From NCBI RefSeq assembly GCF_025854275.1, contig NZ_CP107567.1:6510001-6574000 (forward strand): a stretch of DNA of 64,000 nucleotides, in the 5' to 3' direction. This document shows positions 1 to 9,228 of this stretch, piece after piece. The stretch's first letter is position 1. Every line of letters starts with the position of its first letter. This stretch comes from Streptomyces peucetius (GTDB lineage Bacteria; Actinomycetota; Actinomycetes; Streptomycetales; Streptomycetaceae). The notes under the pieces are model-generated. The model was not told where the DNA came from, did not search any database, and saw only the letters and a list, made by a program, of their open reading frames with translations. The translations under genes and the position numbers were made by a program.

Positions 1-141
1 GGCCGGCTGTGGGTGCTGTGCGACCTCGGCTCCACCAACGGCACCACGGTCAACGGCCGCAGGGTGACCGGCTCCATCGTCGTCAACGACGGCGACATGG
101 TCGGCTTCGGCAGCATGAGCTTCCGTCTCACCGCCCGCTGA
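1..141 (+). CDS. FHA domain protein, C-terminal end (5' truncated by window)
   Basis: The first 46 codons of the window are open in frame 1 and end in TGA. They carry the FHA hallmark GSTNGTTVNG followed by the last strands of the beta-sandwich (DGDMVGFGSMSFRLTAR). FHA domains bind phosphothreonine peptides, usually in Ser/Thr kinase signalling or secretion systems. The domain reaches almost to the stop codon, so it is C-terminal. The rest of the protein lies outside the window, so its full architecture cannot be stated. Confidence 0.85.
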   Translation, partial: GRLWVLCDLGSTNGTTVNGRRVTGSIVVNDGDMVGFGSMSFRLTAR

Positions 142-165
142 CACCACCGAGTTCGCCGGCACGCT

Positions 166-1599
166 TCACTGCTGGTGCAGCCCGCGACCGGCCAGCGTCA
201 GGAACGCCTCGCCGACCGCCTCCGACAGTGTCGGATGCGGATGGACATGACCGGCGACGTCCGCCGGCTCCGCGTCCCAGCCGACGATCAGCTGGCTCTC
301 GGCGATCATCTCCGAGACGTGCGGCCCCACCAGATGGACGCCGAGCACCCTGCCGTCCCGCTCCGCGACGACCTTCACCATCCCGCCCTGTCCGTGGACC
401 ATGCCCTTGGCGACCGCCGTCAGCGGCATCGTGTTGACCCGCACGTCCACGCCGCGGGCCCGTGCCTCCGCCTCGTTCAGACCCACCGAAGCGGTCTGCG
501 GCGAGGAGTACGTGACGCGGGGGACCGCCGCGTAGTCGACCGGCCGCGGAGCGAGCCCGGCCAGGGTCTCCGCCACCAACAGGCCCTCCGCGAACGACGC
601 GTGGGCCAGTCCGAGCGACGGCGGGGGCAGCAGGTCCCCGACGACGTGGATGCCCGGGACCGTCGTCTCCAGACGTGACCAGTCGGCGGGCACGACATGA
701 CCCCGCTCGCCGGTGGCCGGCCCCGTCCGGTCCAGGCCCAGGCCGTCCGTCACCGGGACGCGGCCGACCGCCACCAGCAGCCGCTGCGCCTCGACGGCGC
801 GGACCTCGCCGCGCGCCGTGCGGACCGTGGCCCGTACCCCGTCGTCCAGCACGGCCGTCTCCAGCAGCCGGGCGCCCGTCCACACGTCGATGCCGCGCTT
901 CTTCAGCCCGCGGGTCAGATGACGCGACACATCAGCGTCCTCCAGCGGTACGAGACGGTCGGCCGTCTCGACCAGCGTCACCGACGCACCCATGGACCGG
1001 TGGAACGAGGCGTACTCGACCCCGATCGCACCGCCGCCGAGCACCAGTACCGACTCCGGCAGGCCCGGCGCGAACAAGGCGTCGTCGCTGGTCACCACCC
1101 GCAGGCCGTCCGGTGCGAGACCCGGCAGGGTACGGGGCCGGGAGCCGGTGGCGAGCACGACACCACGGTACGCCCGCACCTCGCCGTGGCCCTCGACCCG
1201 TACGGTCCGCGGGCCCGTCAACTCCGCCCTGCCTTGCAGCACTTCGACTCCGGCGTGGGCCAGGTGCCCTTCGACGCCCTTGTGGTTGCGGGAGACGATG
1301 TCGTCCCTGGTCGCGACCAGAGCGGTCCAGTCGACGGAATCGAGACCGGCCTTGACGCCCCAGCGCTCCCTGGCCTCCGTGATGCCGTCGACCAGTTCCG
1401 CGGCGTGCAGCATCGCCTTGCTGGGGATGCAGCCGCGATGCAGACATGTGCCACCGACCTTGTCGCGCTCCGCGAGCACGACCCTCAGACCGAGGGCCGC
1501 GGCGCGCAGGGCGGTCGAGTAGCCGCCGGTGCCTCCACCGATCACGATCACATCGGTCTCACGGGTGTCCGTGCGTGCCGTTCCTGCGGTGTGTGTCAT
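166..1599 (-). CDS. lpdA: Dihydrolipoyl dehydrogenase (E3, flavoprotein disulfide reductase)
   Basis: A 477-aa cytoplasmic FAD enzyme that reoxidises dihydrolipoamide of 2-oxoacid dehydrogenase complexes with NAD+. Seen: FAD-binding Rossmann motif VIVIGGGTGGYSTA near residues 17-30, redox disulfide in GGTCLHRGCIPSK (Cys52, Cys57), a second GGGAIGVEYASF nucleotide-binding motif, and the C-terminal catalytic HPHPTLSE motif (about His455/Glu460). Length is normal for E3. The ATG at 1599 follows a purine-rich GGAGGGTGGGAG. It is transcribed away from the LysR gene across an 88-bp gap, so that regulator may control it. No E1 or E2 gene is adjacent. An lpd paralogue with another disulfide-reductase role is possible, but the motifs fit E3 best. 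Confidence 0.93.
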   Translation of the reverse strand: MTHTAGTARTDTRETDVIVIGGGTGGYSTALRAAALGLRVVLAERDKVGGTCLHRGCIPSKAMLHAAELVDGITEARERWGVKAGLDSVDWTALVATRDDIVSRNHKGVEGHLAHAGVEVLQGRAELTGPRTVRVEGHGEVRAYRGVVLATGSRPRTLPGLAPDGLRVVTSDDALFAPGLPESVLVLGGGAIGVEYASFHRSMGASVTLVETADRLVPLEDADVSRHLTRGLKKRGIDVWTGARLLETAVLDDGVRATVRTARGEVRAVEAQRLLVAVGRVPVTDGLGLDRTGPATGERGHVVPADWSRLETTVPGIHVVGDLLPPPSLGLAHASFAEGLLVAETLAGLAPRPVDYAAVPRVTYSSPQTASVGLNEAEARARGVDVRVNTMPLTAVAKGMVHGQGGMVKVVAERDGRVLGVHLVGPHVSEMIAESQLIVGWDAEPADVAGHVHPHPTLSEAVGEAFLTLAGRGLHQQ

Positions 1600-1622
1600 G
1601 GCTCCCACCCTCCGTCCGGGCC

Positions 1623-1642
1623 TTGCCATGAGTCCAAGGCAA
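1623..1642. promoter_or_regulatory. Candidate LysR-type operator between lpdA and the LysR gene
   Basis: TTGCC-N10-GGCAA forms a perfect 5-bp interrupted palindrome in the 88-bp divergent region. Its size and symmetry fit the T-N11-A type recognition box of LysR regulators, which usually sits in the promoter shared with a divergently transcribed target. No binding data can be inferred from sequence alone. Confidence 0.45.
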
Positions 1643-1687
1643 TGTTCTTGTGACCTCGATGCACAGCGTCTATGGGAGGAGGCCGGT

Positions 1688-2602
1688 GTGAGTCTGCGGC
1701 AGATGGAGTACTTCCTCACCGTCGTCGAGGAGTCCTCTTTCACCCGCGCCGCCGAACTGCTGCACGTCAGCCAGCCGGCGCTCTCCCACCAGGTCAAGGC
1801 GCTCGAACGCTCGGTGGGTGGCGAGCTGCTGGAGCGCCTGCCACGGGGAGTGCGCCTGACCCAGATGGGCCGGGCGTACCTGCCGCACGCCGAACTCGCC
1901 GTCCGCAGCGCCGAACAGGCGCGGCGCGCGGCCCGCGCCGCGGCCGGGGCGGAGGGCGGCGAACTGCACATCGCGGCGATCCACGCCGTCGCGGTGGGTG
2001 TGCTGCCGGACGTCTTCGCCCGCTGGCGCCGCGAACACCCGGGCGTCGCCCTCGTACTGCACGAGTACGGCACGACGGAGGCCCTGGAGGAGCAGATCGA
2101 GCGCGGCACCGCGGATCTGGCGGTCGGGCCCGAGCCGCTGCACTGGCGGGGGCCGGTCGTCCGCTTCGACGAGGAGGAGATCGTCCTCGTCGTCCCGTTC
2201 GACGACCGCCTCGCGGGCCGCACCTCGGTCCGGCTGGAGGAACTCGCCGACCACACGTGGGTGCGCTGCGCGATGGAACCCGTGGTGGACGGCCGGCCGT
2301 TCCTCGACCAGGTGTGCGGGCGGGCGGGCTTCCGGCCCCGCACGGCGGTGTGGACGGAACACACGTCCTCGGCGGTACGCATGGCGGCGGCCGGGGTGGG
2401 CATCGCGACCGCGCCGCTGCACGTGGTGCGCGGCGCGGTCGGCGAGGACTGCGTCGTCCTCCCGGCCGACCCGCCGTGGCGCCGCGCCCTGACGGTCTTC
2501 TCCCGGGTGGAGCTGACGGGGGCGGCGGCGGCGTTCGCGCGGCTGCTGGTGGAGTCGGGGGAGGGGGCGGGCCGGGTGTACGGGGCGTGCGGGTACGGGT
2601 GA
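1688..2602 (+). CDS. LysR-family transcriptional regulator
   Basis: A 304-aa LTTR of normal length. Residues 1-60 are the LysR winged helix-turn-helix (LRQMEYFLTVVEESSFTRAA, then HVSQPALSHQVKALE). The remainder is a LysR substrate-binding domain. The GTG at 1688 is chosen because GGGAGGAGG lies 7-15 nt upstream and the HTH begins at once. Upstream in-frame codons would add a non-conserved tail. The divergent arrangement with lpdA and the interrupted palindrome between them suggest autoregulation and control of lpdA. The effector is unknown. Confidence 0.9.
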   Translation: MSLRQMEYFLTVVEESSFTRAAELLHVSQPALSHQVKALERSVGGELLERLPRGVRLTQMGRAYLPHAELAVRSAEQARRAARAAAGAEGGELHIAAIHAVAVGVLPDVFARWRREHPGVALVLHEYGTTEALEEQIERGTADLAVGPEPLHWRGPVVRFDEEEIVLVVPFDDRLAGRTSVRLEELADHTWVRCAMEPVVDGRPFLDQVCGRAGFRPRTAVWTEHTSSAVRMAAAGVGIATAPLHVVRGAVGEDCVVLPADPPWRRALTVFSRVELTGAAAAFARLLVESGEGAGRVYGACGYG

Positions 2603-2630
2603 CGGTGGGGGTGGGTGGCGCCTGCGGCGG

Positions 2631-2837
2631 GCCTGTTCCCCACCCCGCCCCTTCCCGAACCGGGAGCTCCTCCCCCTAGGCCTGGCGGCCTGGGGGGACC
2701 CCCACCGGACCCCCGCGCCTCAAACGCCGGCGGGGCTGACACAGTCAGCCCCGCCGGCGTTTGAGGCCACCGCGCGAAGCGCGGTACCGGGTCCGGGCGG
2801 AGCCCGGTCTCGGGAAGGGGCGGGGTGGGGAACAGGC
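2631..2837. repeat. Long palindromic intergenic element, copy 1
   Basis: Outer 28-bp inverted arms at 2631-2658 and 2810-2837 are exact reverse complements. They flank an inner perfect 24-bp hairpin. The right-hand 77 bp (2761-2837) recur inverted at 17210-17285 with only about three differences. It lies between the convergent LysR and treY genes. No coding potential or transposase is seen. Confidence 0.85.
2717..2767. terminator. Perfect 24-bp hairpin, likely bidirectional terminator
   Basis: Arms 2717-2740 and 2744-2767 pair perfectly over 24 bp around an ACA loop. The hairpin lies between the convergent LysR and treY stop codons. There is no long T-run, which is usual for Streptomyces terminators. 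Confidence 0.8.
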
Positions 2838-2867
2838 TCCGCGCAGCGGACCCGCACCGTCACCCCG

Positions 2868-5222
2868 TCACGCTCTCCCGACCCGCACCAGCAGCGCCAC
2901 CGGCCTGCGGGCGAACAGTTGCGACACGCGCACGCGGCCTCCGTCGAACTCCCGCCCCGGGGACAGCACGTCGGTCCACCGGCCCGCCGGCAGCGGGAGT
3001 TCCGTGTCCCGCCAGCCGCCGCCGCGCTCCAGCCGGAGCGACAGCCGGGTCACAGCGGTGACGACCTCGCCGGAGCGGCAGAAGGCCACGCAGTGGTCGG
3101 CCGCCGGGCCGGACGCCGTGAGCGGTGTGTACGTGGCGGCCGGGCCGAACAGCTCGGGTGCCGCCCGGCGCAGCCGCAGCGCCGTGCGGGTGAGCGTCTC
3201 CTTCTCGGCGCTCAGCCCCTCCGCGGGCGGCGCGGCGAAGGAGACCGGGCGCCGGTTGTCGGGGTCGACCAGCGCCAGGAACTCCCGCTCACAGCCCTGG
3301 TAGACGTCCGGCACCCCCGGCATCGTCAGCTGAAGCAGCGTCGCTCCGAGCACATTGGCCCGCGCGTACGGCGCCAGCTCGTGGGCGAAGCGCGCGACCG
3401 AGTGCTGCGGCGGTCCCGCCGGACCGGCGTCGACGAACGCCGACACCGCCTTCTCGTACGCCGCGTCCGGCTCGGTCCACGTGGTGCGCAGTCCGGCCTC
3501 CCGTACGGCTTTGAGGAGCGCGGTGTCCAGCCGCCCCGCGTCGGGCGGGCCGAAGCCGACGGCCGTCTGCCAGGCGGTCCACGCCACCTGTGGGTCGGGC
3601 GCGCTGCCGCCGGGCACGTTCTCCGACTCCTCGGTGATCTGCGCGAGGAAGTCCTCCCAGCGCTCCGGGCATTCGGAGAGCACCGCGATCCGCGCCCGCA
3701 CGTCCGCGCTGCGTTTGGTGTCGTGCGTGGTCAGTACGGTTCCGGTGGCGGGCCAGTCGCGCGCGAGCCTGGCGCAGTACGCGTGGAACGACTCCGGGGC
3801 GACCGCCGGTTCGCCCGGCTCGCCGCCCACCTCGTTGGCGGAGATCAGCGGCGTGTACCGGTAGAACGCCTTGTCCTCCACGGACTTGGCCCGCAGCGCG
3901 GAAGCGGTCTGGGCGAAGCGGGCGCGGAACGCCTCGTGGTCCGGTCCGGAGCCGAGCCGGCCGAGCGCCAGGTCACGGATCAGGTCGACGGCGGCCGCTT
4001 CGGCGGGCACGCTGAACGTCTCCTTCGCCCGGTGGGCCGCCTCTTCGGGCAGCGCCGTCTCGTCGCCCGGCCGGTAGGGGCGGTAGACGGGGACGCGGAC
4101 CAGCAGTTGCCGTACCGCGTCCCGCAGCGCCCACGGCGCATGGTCGCGCAGCCGCGGGTCGGCGGCGCAGACCCGCGCGGCGAGGCGGACGAGTGCCGTG
4201 GTCTCCGCGGCCAGTTCGTGGGTCACGACCTGGCAGGCGGCGTGCCGCTGCGTCGCCTCCCAGCGGCCGCCGAGCTCCGCGGCGGCCTCGGTGAACTGGC
4301 GGTGGTCGGCGGCGAGTTCCATCGCCCCGACGGGATCGGTGAACAGGCCGTCGATCCGGTACAGCGCGTCGTACCCGGTGGTGCCGGCGACGGGCCAGCT
4401 GTGCGGCAGCGGCTCGTCACCGGTGAGTATCTTCTCCACGACGATCCAGCAGTCCCCGCCCGTCGCCTCGTCCAGCCGGCGCAGATACCCCTCGGGGTCG
4501 GCCACCCCGTCGGGATGGTCCACCCTCAGGCCCTCGACGACGCCGTCCCGCACCAGCTCGAGGATCTTGGCGTGGGTCGCGTCGAAGACGTCGGGGTCCT
4601 CGACGCGCACGCCCATCAGCTCGGAGACGGTGAAGAACCGGCGGTAGTTCAGCTCGGTGCGCGCCAGCCGCCACCAGCACAGGCGGTACCACTGGGCGTC
4701 CAGCAGCTCGGCCATCGGCAGGCCGGCCGTCGCGTCGCGCAGGGGAAAGCGCTGCTCGCCGTAGTGCAGGACATCCCCTTCGACGTGCATCTTGGCCGTC
4801 TCGTCACCGATGCGTCCCGCGAGGACGGGAAGCAGGATCTTCCCCCCGCCGGCCTCCCAGTCGATGTCGAACCAGCGGGCGTACGGCGACCTCGGCCCCT
4901 CGCGCAGCACCTCCCACAGGGCACGGTTGTGGCGCGGCACGGCGGCCATGTGGTTGGGGACGATGTCCAGCACGAGCCCCATGCCGTGCTCCCGCGCCCT
5001 GCGGGACAGCTCCCGCAGCCCCGTCTCTCCGCCGAGTTCCTCCCGGACCCGGCTGTGGTCGACGACGTCGTAGCCGTGGGTCGAACCGGGTACCGCCTCC
5101 AGCACCGGCGACAGATGCAGATGGGAGACGCCGAGCGCGGCCGTGTACGGCACGGCGGCCGCGGCTGCCGCGAAGGGGAAACCGGGCTGGAGCTGGAGCC
5201 GGTACGTGGAGGTGGGCGTCAT
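2868..5222 (-). CDS. treY: Maltooligosyltrehalose synthase (TreY)
   Basis: A 784-aa GH13 enzyme that isomerises the reducing-end alpha-1,4 bond of maltooligosaccharides to the alpha,alpha-1,1 bond of trehalose, in the TreY-TreZ route from glycogen. Seen: N-terminal TSTYRLQLQPGF and SHLHLSPVLEAVPGSTHGYDVVDH, then DIVPNHMA and GLRVDHPDGVADPEGYL with the nucleophile Asp, all typical of TreY. The C-terminal GVPDVYQGCE region is also present. The ATG at 5222 is chosen because MTPTSTYRLQL is the standard TreY start. A ribosome-binding site is weak. It lies 147 bp downstream of treX on the same strand. TreZ, which releases trehalose, is not in the window. Confidence 0.95.
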   Translation of the reverse strand: MTPTSTYRLQLQPGFPFAAAAAAVPYTAALGVSHLHLSPVLEAVPGSTHGYDVVDHSRVREELGGETGLRELSRRAREHGMGLVLDIVPNHMAAVPRHNRALWEVLREGPRSPYARWFDIDWEAGGGKILLPVLAGRIGDETAKMHVEGDVLHYGEQRFPLRDATAGLPMAELLDAQWYRLCWWRLARTELNYRRFFTVSELMGVRVEDPDVFDATHAKILELVRDGVVEGLRVDHPDGVADPEGYLRRLDEATGGDCWIVVEKILTGDEPLPHSWPVAGTTGYDALYRIDGLFTDPVGAMELAADHRQFTEAAAELGGRWEATQRHAACQVVTHELAAETTALVRLAARVCAADPRLRDHAPWALRDAVRQLLVRVPVYRPYRPGDETALPEEAAHRAKETFSVPAEAAAVDLIRDLALGRLGSGPDHEAFRARFAQTASALRAKSVEDKAFYRYTPLISANEVGGEPGEPAVAPESFHAYCARLARDWPATGTVLTTHDTKRSADVRARIAVLSECPERWEDFLAQITEESENVPGGSAPDPQVAWTAWQTAVGFGPPDAGRLDTALLKAVREAGLRTTWTEPDAAYEKAVSAFVDAGPAGPPQHSVARFAHELAPYARANVLGATLLQLTMPGVPDVYQGCEREFLALVDPDNRRPVSFAAPPAEGLSAEKETLTRTALRLRRAAPELFGPAATYTPLTASGPAADHCVAFCRSGEVVTAVTRLSLRLERGGGWRDTELPLPAGRWTDVLSPGREFDGGRVRVSQLFARRPVALLVRVGRA

Positions 5223-5369
5223 GCGAACATACGTACCCGGCCGCGAGGGTTCCTGCGCCCGGCCCCCGGGGCGGCATCGGCCGAACGGGTGAACCGGGGG
5301 CACGTACGGCTGCGCCCCCTCGACAGCCCCGGCCCGATGTGCATCGAGCCGGCCCCGCCATCTGCCCCG

Positions 5370-7490
5370 CTATGCCGGACGCCGCAGCACCGTCATGCTG
5401 CGGCCCACCAGCCGCAGCTCGTCCCCGGCCGACACCATCGGGCCCCGGCCGGGCGGGACGCCTTCCTTGCAGGCCGTGTCCACGACCACCTGCCACTCCT
5501 CGCCGTGGCTCACCGGCACGGTGAAGTCCAGCTCCTCCGCGCTCGCGTTGAACATGAGCAGGAACGAGTCGTCCGAGATCCGCTCGCCGCGCGGCCCCGG
5601 CTCCGAGATCGCGTGGCCGTTGAGGAAGACCGACAGCGCCTTGGCGTGCGCGGCCTGCCAGTCCCTCGCGACCATCTCGTCGCCCTGCGGGGTGAACCAG
5701 GCGATGTCGGTGAGCTCGTCGTGCGTCCCCTCCACCGGCCGACCGTGGAAGAAACGGCGCCGCCGGAAGACGGGGTGGTCGCGCCGCAGCCACACCATCG
5801 TCTTGGTGAACGCCAGCAGCGAGCCCTCCTCGTCGTCGCCCGGCTCCGGCCAGTGCACCCAGGCGATCTCGTTGTCCTGGCAGTACGCGTTGTTGTTGCC
5901 GCCCTGGGTGCGGCCGAACTCGTCGCCGTGGCTGAGCATCGGCACGCCCTGCGACAGCATCAGCGTCGCGATGAAGTTGCGCATCTGGCGCTCGCGCAGC
6001 TCCAGCACGCCCTCGTCGTCGGTGTCGCCCTCCGCGCCGCAGTTCCAGGAGCGGTTGTGGCTCTCGCCGTCGCGGTTGTTCTCGCCGTTGGCCTCGTTGT
6101 GCTTGTCGTTGTAGGAGACGAGGTCGTGCAGGGTGAACCCGTCGTGGCAGGTGGTGAAGTTGATCGAGGCCAGCGGCCGCCGGCCGTCGTCCTGGTACAG
6201 GTCGGAGGAGCCGGTCAGCCGGGACGCGAACTCGGCGAGGGTGCGCGGCTCCCCCCGCCACAGGTCCCGTACGCAGTCGCGGTACTTCCCGTTCCACTCG
6301 GTCCACAGCGGCGGGAAGTTGCCCACCTGGTAACCGCCCTCGCCGACGTCCCACGGCTCCGCGATCAGTTTGACCTGGCTGACCACCGGGTCCTGCTGCA
6401 CCAGGTCGAAGAACGACGACAGCCGGTCCACCTCGTGGAACTGGCGTGCGAGGGTCGCGGCGAGGTCGAAGCGGAATCCGTCGACGTGCATGTCGGTCAC
6501 CCAGTAGCGCAGCGAGTCCATGATCAGCTGGAGCACGTGGGGGCTGCGCATCAGCAGGGAGTTGCCGGTGCCGGTGGTGTCCATGTAGTAGCGGCGGTCC
6601 TCGGTGAGCCGGTAGTACGACTCGTTGTCCAGGCCACGGAAGGAGAGCGTGGGGCCGAGGTGGTTGCCCTCCGCGGTGTGGTTGTAGACCACGTCGAGAA
6701 TGACCTCGATGCCCGCCTGGTGCAGTGCCCGTACCGCCTGCTTGAACTCGAGGACCTGCTCGCCGCGGTCGCCCCAGGACGCGTAGGAGTTGTGCGGGGC
6801 GAAGAAGCCGATGGTGTTGTAGCCCCAGTAGTTGTTCAGACCCGCGTCGACCAGCCGGTGGTCGTTGACGAACTGGTGCACCGGCATCAATTCGAGCGCA
6901 GTGACCCCCAGTTCCGTCAGATGGGAGATGACTGCGGGGTGGGCGAGCCCGGCGTAGGTGCCGCGGAGCTCGGGCGGCAGCTCCGGATGGAGCATGGTCA
7001 GGCCCTTCACATGGGCCTCGTAGATCACGGTGCGGTGGTAGTCGGTGCGCGGAAGCCGGTCGTCGCCCCAGTCGAAGTAGGGGTTGACGACTACCGACGT
7101 CATGGTGTGCGGCGCCGAGTCGAGGTCGTTGCGGGAGTCCGGCCGGCCGAAGTGGTAGCCGTAGACCGACTCGTTCCACTCGATCGAGCCACTGATCGCA
7201 CGCGCGTACGGGTCGAGCAGCAGCTTCGCGGAGTTGCAGCGCTGCCCGCGCGCGGGCTCGTAGGGGCCGTGGACCCGGAAACCGTAGCGCTGACCGGGCA
7301 TGATGCCCGGCAGATAGGCGTGCCGCACGAACGCGTCGGTCTCGCGCAGTTCCACCGCTGTCTCCGAGCCGTCGTCGTGGAGCAGACACAGCTCGATCCG
7401 GTGTGCGGCCTCCGAGTGCACCGCGAAGTTGGTGCCGGCGCCGTCGTACGTGGCGCCGAGGGGGTACGCCTGTCCCGGCCAGACCTGCAT
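5370..7490 (-). CDS. glgX: Glycogen debranching enzyme (GlgX/TreX-type isoamylase)
   Basis: A 706-aa GH13 debranching enzyme that cleaves alpha-1,6 branch points of glycogen, feeding linear maltodextrins to TreY. Seen: N-terminal CBM48-like region (PLGATYDGAGTNFAVHSE), then the GH13 regions DVVYNHTAEGNHLGPTLSFRG, DGFRFDLA (nucleophile Asp), IAEPWDVGEGGYQ (acid/base Glu) and the CHDGFTLHDLVSYNDKHNEANGE region specific to this subfamily. Length is normal. GGAAGAG sits 8 nt before the ATG. It is followed by treY, so the pair likely forms a transcription unit. The name treX is also used for this context. Confidence 0.95.
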   Translation of the reverse strand: MQVWPGQAYPLGATYDGAGTNFAVHSEAAHRIELCLLHDDGSETAVELRETDAFVRHAYLPGIMPGQRYGFRVHGPYEPARGQRCNSAKLLLDPYARAISGSIEWNESVYGYHFGRPDSRNDLDSAPHTMTSVVVNPYFDWGDDRLPRTDYHRTVIYEAHVKGLTMLHPELPPELRGTYAGLAHPAVISHLTELGVTALELMPVHQFVNDHRLVDAGLNNYWGYNTIGFFAPHNSYASWGDRGEQVLEFKQAVRALHQAGIEVILDVVYNHTAEGNHLGPTLSFRGLDNESYYRLTEDRRYYMDTTGTGNSLLMRSPHVLQLIMDSLRYWVTDMHVDGFRFDLAATLARQFHEVDRLSSFFDLVQQDPVVSQVKLIAEPWDVGEGGYQVGNFPPLWTEWNGKYRDCVRDLWRGEPRTLAEFASRLTGSSDLYQDDGRRPLASINFTTCHDGFTLHDLVSYNDKHNEANGENNRDGESHNRSWNCGAEGDTDDEGVLELRERQMRNFIATLMLSQGVPMLSHGDEFGRTQGGNNNAYCQDNEIAWVHWPEPGDDEEGSLLAFTKTMVWLRRDHPVFRRRRFFHGRPVEGTHDELTDIAWFTPQGDEMVARDWQAAHAKALSVFLNGHAISEPGPRGERISDDSFLLMFNASAEELDFTVPVSHGEEWQVVVDTACKEGVPPGRGPMVSAGDELRLVGRSMTVLRRPA

Positions 7491-7881
7491 AGATTCGACT
7501 CTTCCATTCTGATCCGGGTAATGGGAGCTACTCGGACAAGATCCTCCCCCAAAGTGGTGCGACCTCCTAGCACTTCGCGCCGTCCTACCGGGTGACTGCG
7601 CCGGCGTCCCCCGGGCATGTGTACGGATCGGTGCCCGGAGCGCCCGGTGAGCGCCCCCGGCGTGCGCCGGAGGCGCCGTGGCAGTCGAAGGGGCGGAGAC
7701 GTCGTCAATGCTATGAATCCCCTCACTCCAGGAAGACCGCCGGCGCCGGAACGGCGCGCGTCATCAGGCGAGTTGGATAAATTTCCCCGAACGATCCTGG
7801 TGCACCGCCTCCCGCTGCCGGAGTACCCTTCCTTGATCGTTGGAGACGGGCGTCAGACAGGCAGAAGAAGGCGGTGCGCGG
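7491..7881. other. Intergenic promoter region between glgX and the HEPN gene
   Basis: These 391 bp separate divergent genes. Short frames here have no coding character or conserved sequence. The region includes an unusually A/T-rich stretch (ATAAATTT near 7779-7786) that may belong to the plus-strand promoter. No clear -35/-10 pair could be assigned on either strand. Confidence 0.5.
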
Positions 7882-9117
7882 GTGAGCTCGGGAGGGCTGG
7901 AGCTACCCCCCGGTGACACGGGTCACGAGGGGGGAGACTCCGCCGAGGTCCCGCCAGGAGCGGTCTCGCTCGCGCGGCCGATGGAGATAGGGGCGGAGCT
8001 GGACTGGGGTGCGGACGCCTGGAGCGAAGTGCGTACGCGCGCCCAGCGGGCCGGACGCGCCTACATCTGGCTGAATCTGGTCGAACAGCGGCTGCGGGCG
8101 GTCGTGGCCGCCGTGCTGCGCCCGGTCTACGAGCCGGTGCACGGCGACGACTGGGTGGTCGCCGCGGCCGGCCCGGCCGGTCAGGAGTGGGTGCAGCGGG
8201 CCGTCGCGGTACGGGAGGTCTCCCGCCGCAAGGGCTATCTGCTGGACCCGGCGGACGACAATGTCCTGTCCTTCCTCACGCTGCCGCAGCTGCGTGAGCT
8301 GATGGTCCAGCACTGGCCCTGCTTCGAGCCGTACTTCGACGACCGGCGCGACGTGGAGCTGGCGCTCGACGAACTCGAGGTCGCCCGGAACGTGGTCTCC
8401 CGCAACCGCGCGCTCAACGAGGCGGTGCTCGCCCAGGCCGAGCGGGCCTCGTCACGGCTGCTGGAGATACTCGGCAACGGCGCCGGCGTCCCCTCGGCCG
8501 ACCGGCTCCGGGTCGACGCGGTGGAGGACCTGGTCGGCGACCGGTACGCGGACGTCGTCTCCGTCCACCCCGACCGCGTCAGGCTGCAGCGGCAGCTGCC
8601 CGCCGAGGACCTCTTCGGCGGGGCCCGCCGCCTCGACGCGATCGGCATAGGACTGAACCTGCTGGTACAGAACTTCTCCGGTCGCAGGCTCGTCCGCCTC
8701 GCCGAGTCGGGGTGCCGGGTCCGGCTGCTCTTCCTGAACCCGGCGAGCAGTGCCGTCAAACGCCGTGAGCGGGAACTCGGCCTGAAGAAGGGCGAGTTGA
8801 GCCGCACGGTGGAGATGAACATCCTCCATATGCGCCGGGTCCGCTCCCGCCTGCGGGACCCGGGCGCCTTCGAGATCCAGGTCTTCGACGAGACCCCCCG
8901 TTTCACCGCCTACCTCGTGGACGGTGACGGCCCCGACGGCCTCGCCGTCGTACAGTCCTATCTTCGCCGGGCCCGCGGCATGGAGGCACCGGTGCTGGTG
9001 CTGCGGGGCGGCGGGCGCTCCGTGGTGCGGGCGGGGCAGGACACGGAGACAGGACTTTTCCAGACATACCGTGAGGAGTTCGAGTCGGTCTGGACCGATT
9101 CGCGCCCGGTGTCCTGA
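7882..9117 (+). CDS. SAV2148-family HEPN domain protein
   Basis: A 411-aa cytoplasmic protein closely resembling the Streptomyces family named after SAV2148. It has an acidic Gly/Pro-rich head, then a helical HEPN-like section (AGRAYIWLNLVEQRLRAVVAAVL and following) with FDDRRDVELALDELEVARNVVSRNRALNEAVLAQAE. HEPN proteins are often RNases or toxin partners, but the usual R-x4-6-H motif is not obvious (RNRALNEAV lacks the His). Activity is therefore uncertain. The C-terminal half (GIGLNLLVQNFSGRRLVRLAESGCRVRLLFLNP) looks like the phospholipase-D-like N-terminal part of effector proteins, without HKD motifs. The GTG at 7882 is favoured; a TTG at 7840 is the alternative. Confidence 0.85.
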   Translation: MSSGGLELPPGDTGHEGGDSAEVPPGAVSLARPMEIGAELDWGADAWSEVRTRAQRAGRAYIWLNLVEQRLRAVVAAVLRPVYEPVHGDDWVVAAAGPAGQEWVQRAVAVREVSRRKGYLLDPADDNVLSFLTLPQLRELMVQHWPCFEPYFDDRRDVELALDELEVARNVVSRNRALNEAVLAQAERASSRLLEILGNGAGVPSADRLRVDAVEDLVGDRYADVVSVHPDRVRLQRQLPAEDLFGGARRLDAIGIGLNLLVQNFSGRRLVRLAESGCRVRLLFLNPASSAVKRRERELGLKKGELSRTVEMNILHMRRVRSRLRDPGAFEIQVFDETPRFTAYLVDGDGPDGLAVVQSYLRRARGMEAPVLVLRGGGRSVVRAGQDTETGLFQTYREEFESVWTDSRPVS

Positions 9118-9228
9118 GTGTCCGCCCGGCCCTGCCCCCGGTCCGCCCTCAACCGGCTGTCAGTGACGCGTGCGAGAGTGGTCGTCAACTGGGGGAAGTA
9201 CCACCGCACCACTGAGAAGGGGGGCATC

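Noticed and set aside
2919..7595. A 1,558-codon open frame on the plus strand across treY and glgX
   Set aside because: It runs antisense to two well-supported enzymes and is low-complexity Arg/Gly/Val-rich. Long antisense frames are expected in high-GC DNA.
7592..7780. Small Arg-rich frame between glgX and the HEPN gene
   Set aside because: No ribosome-binding site and no family resemblance; likely promoter DNA.
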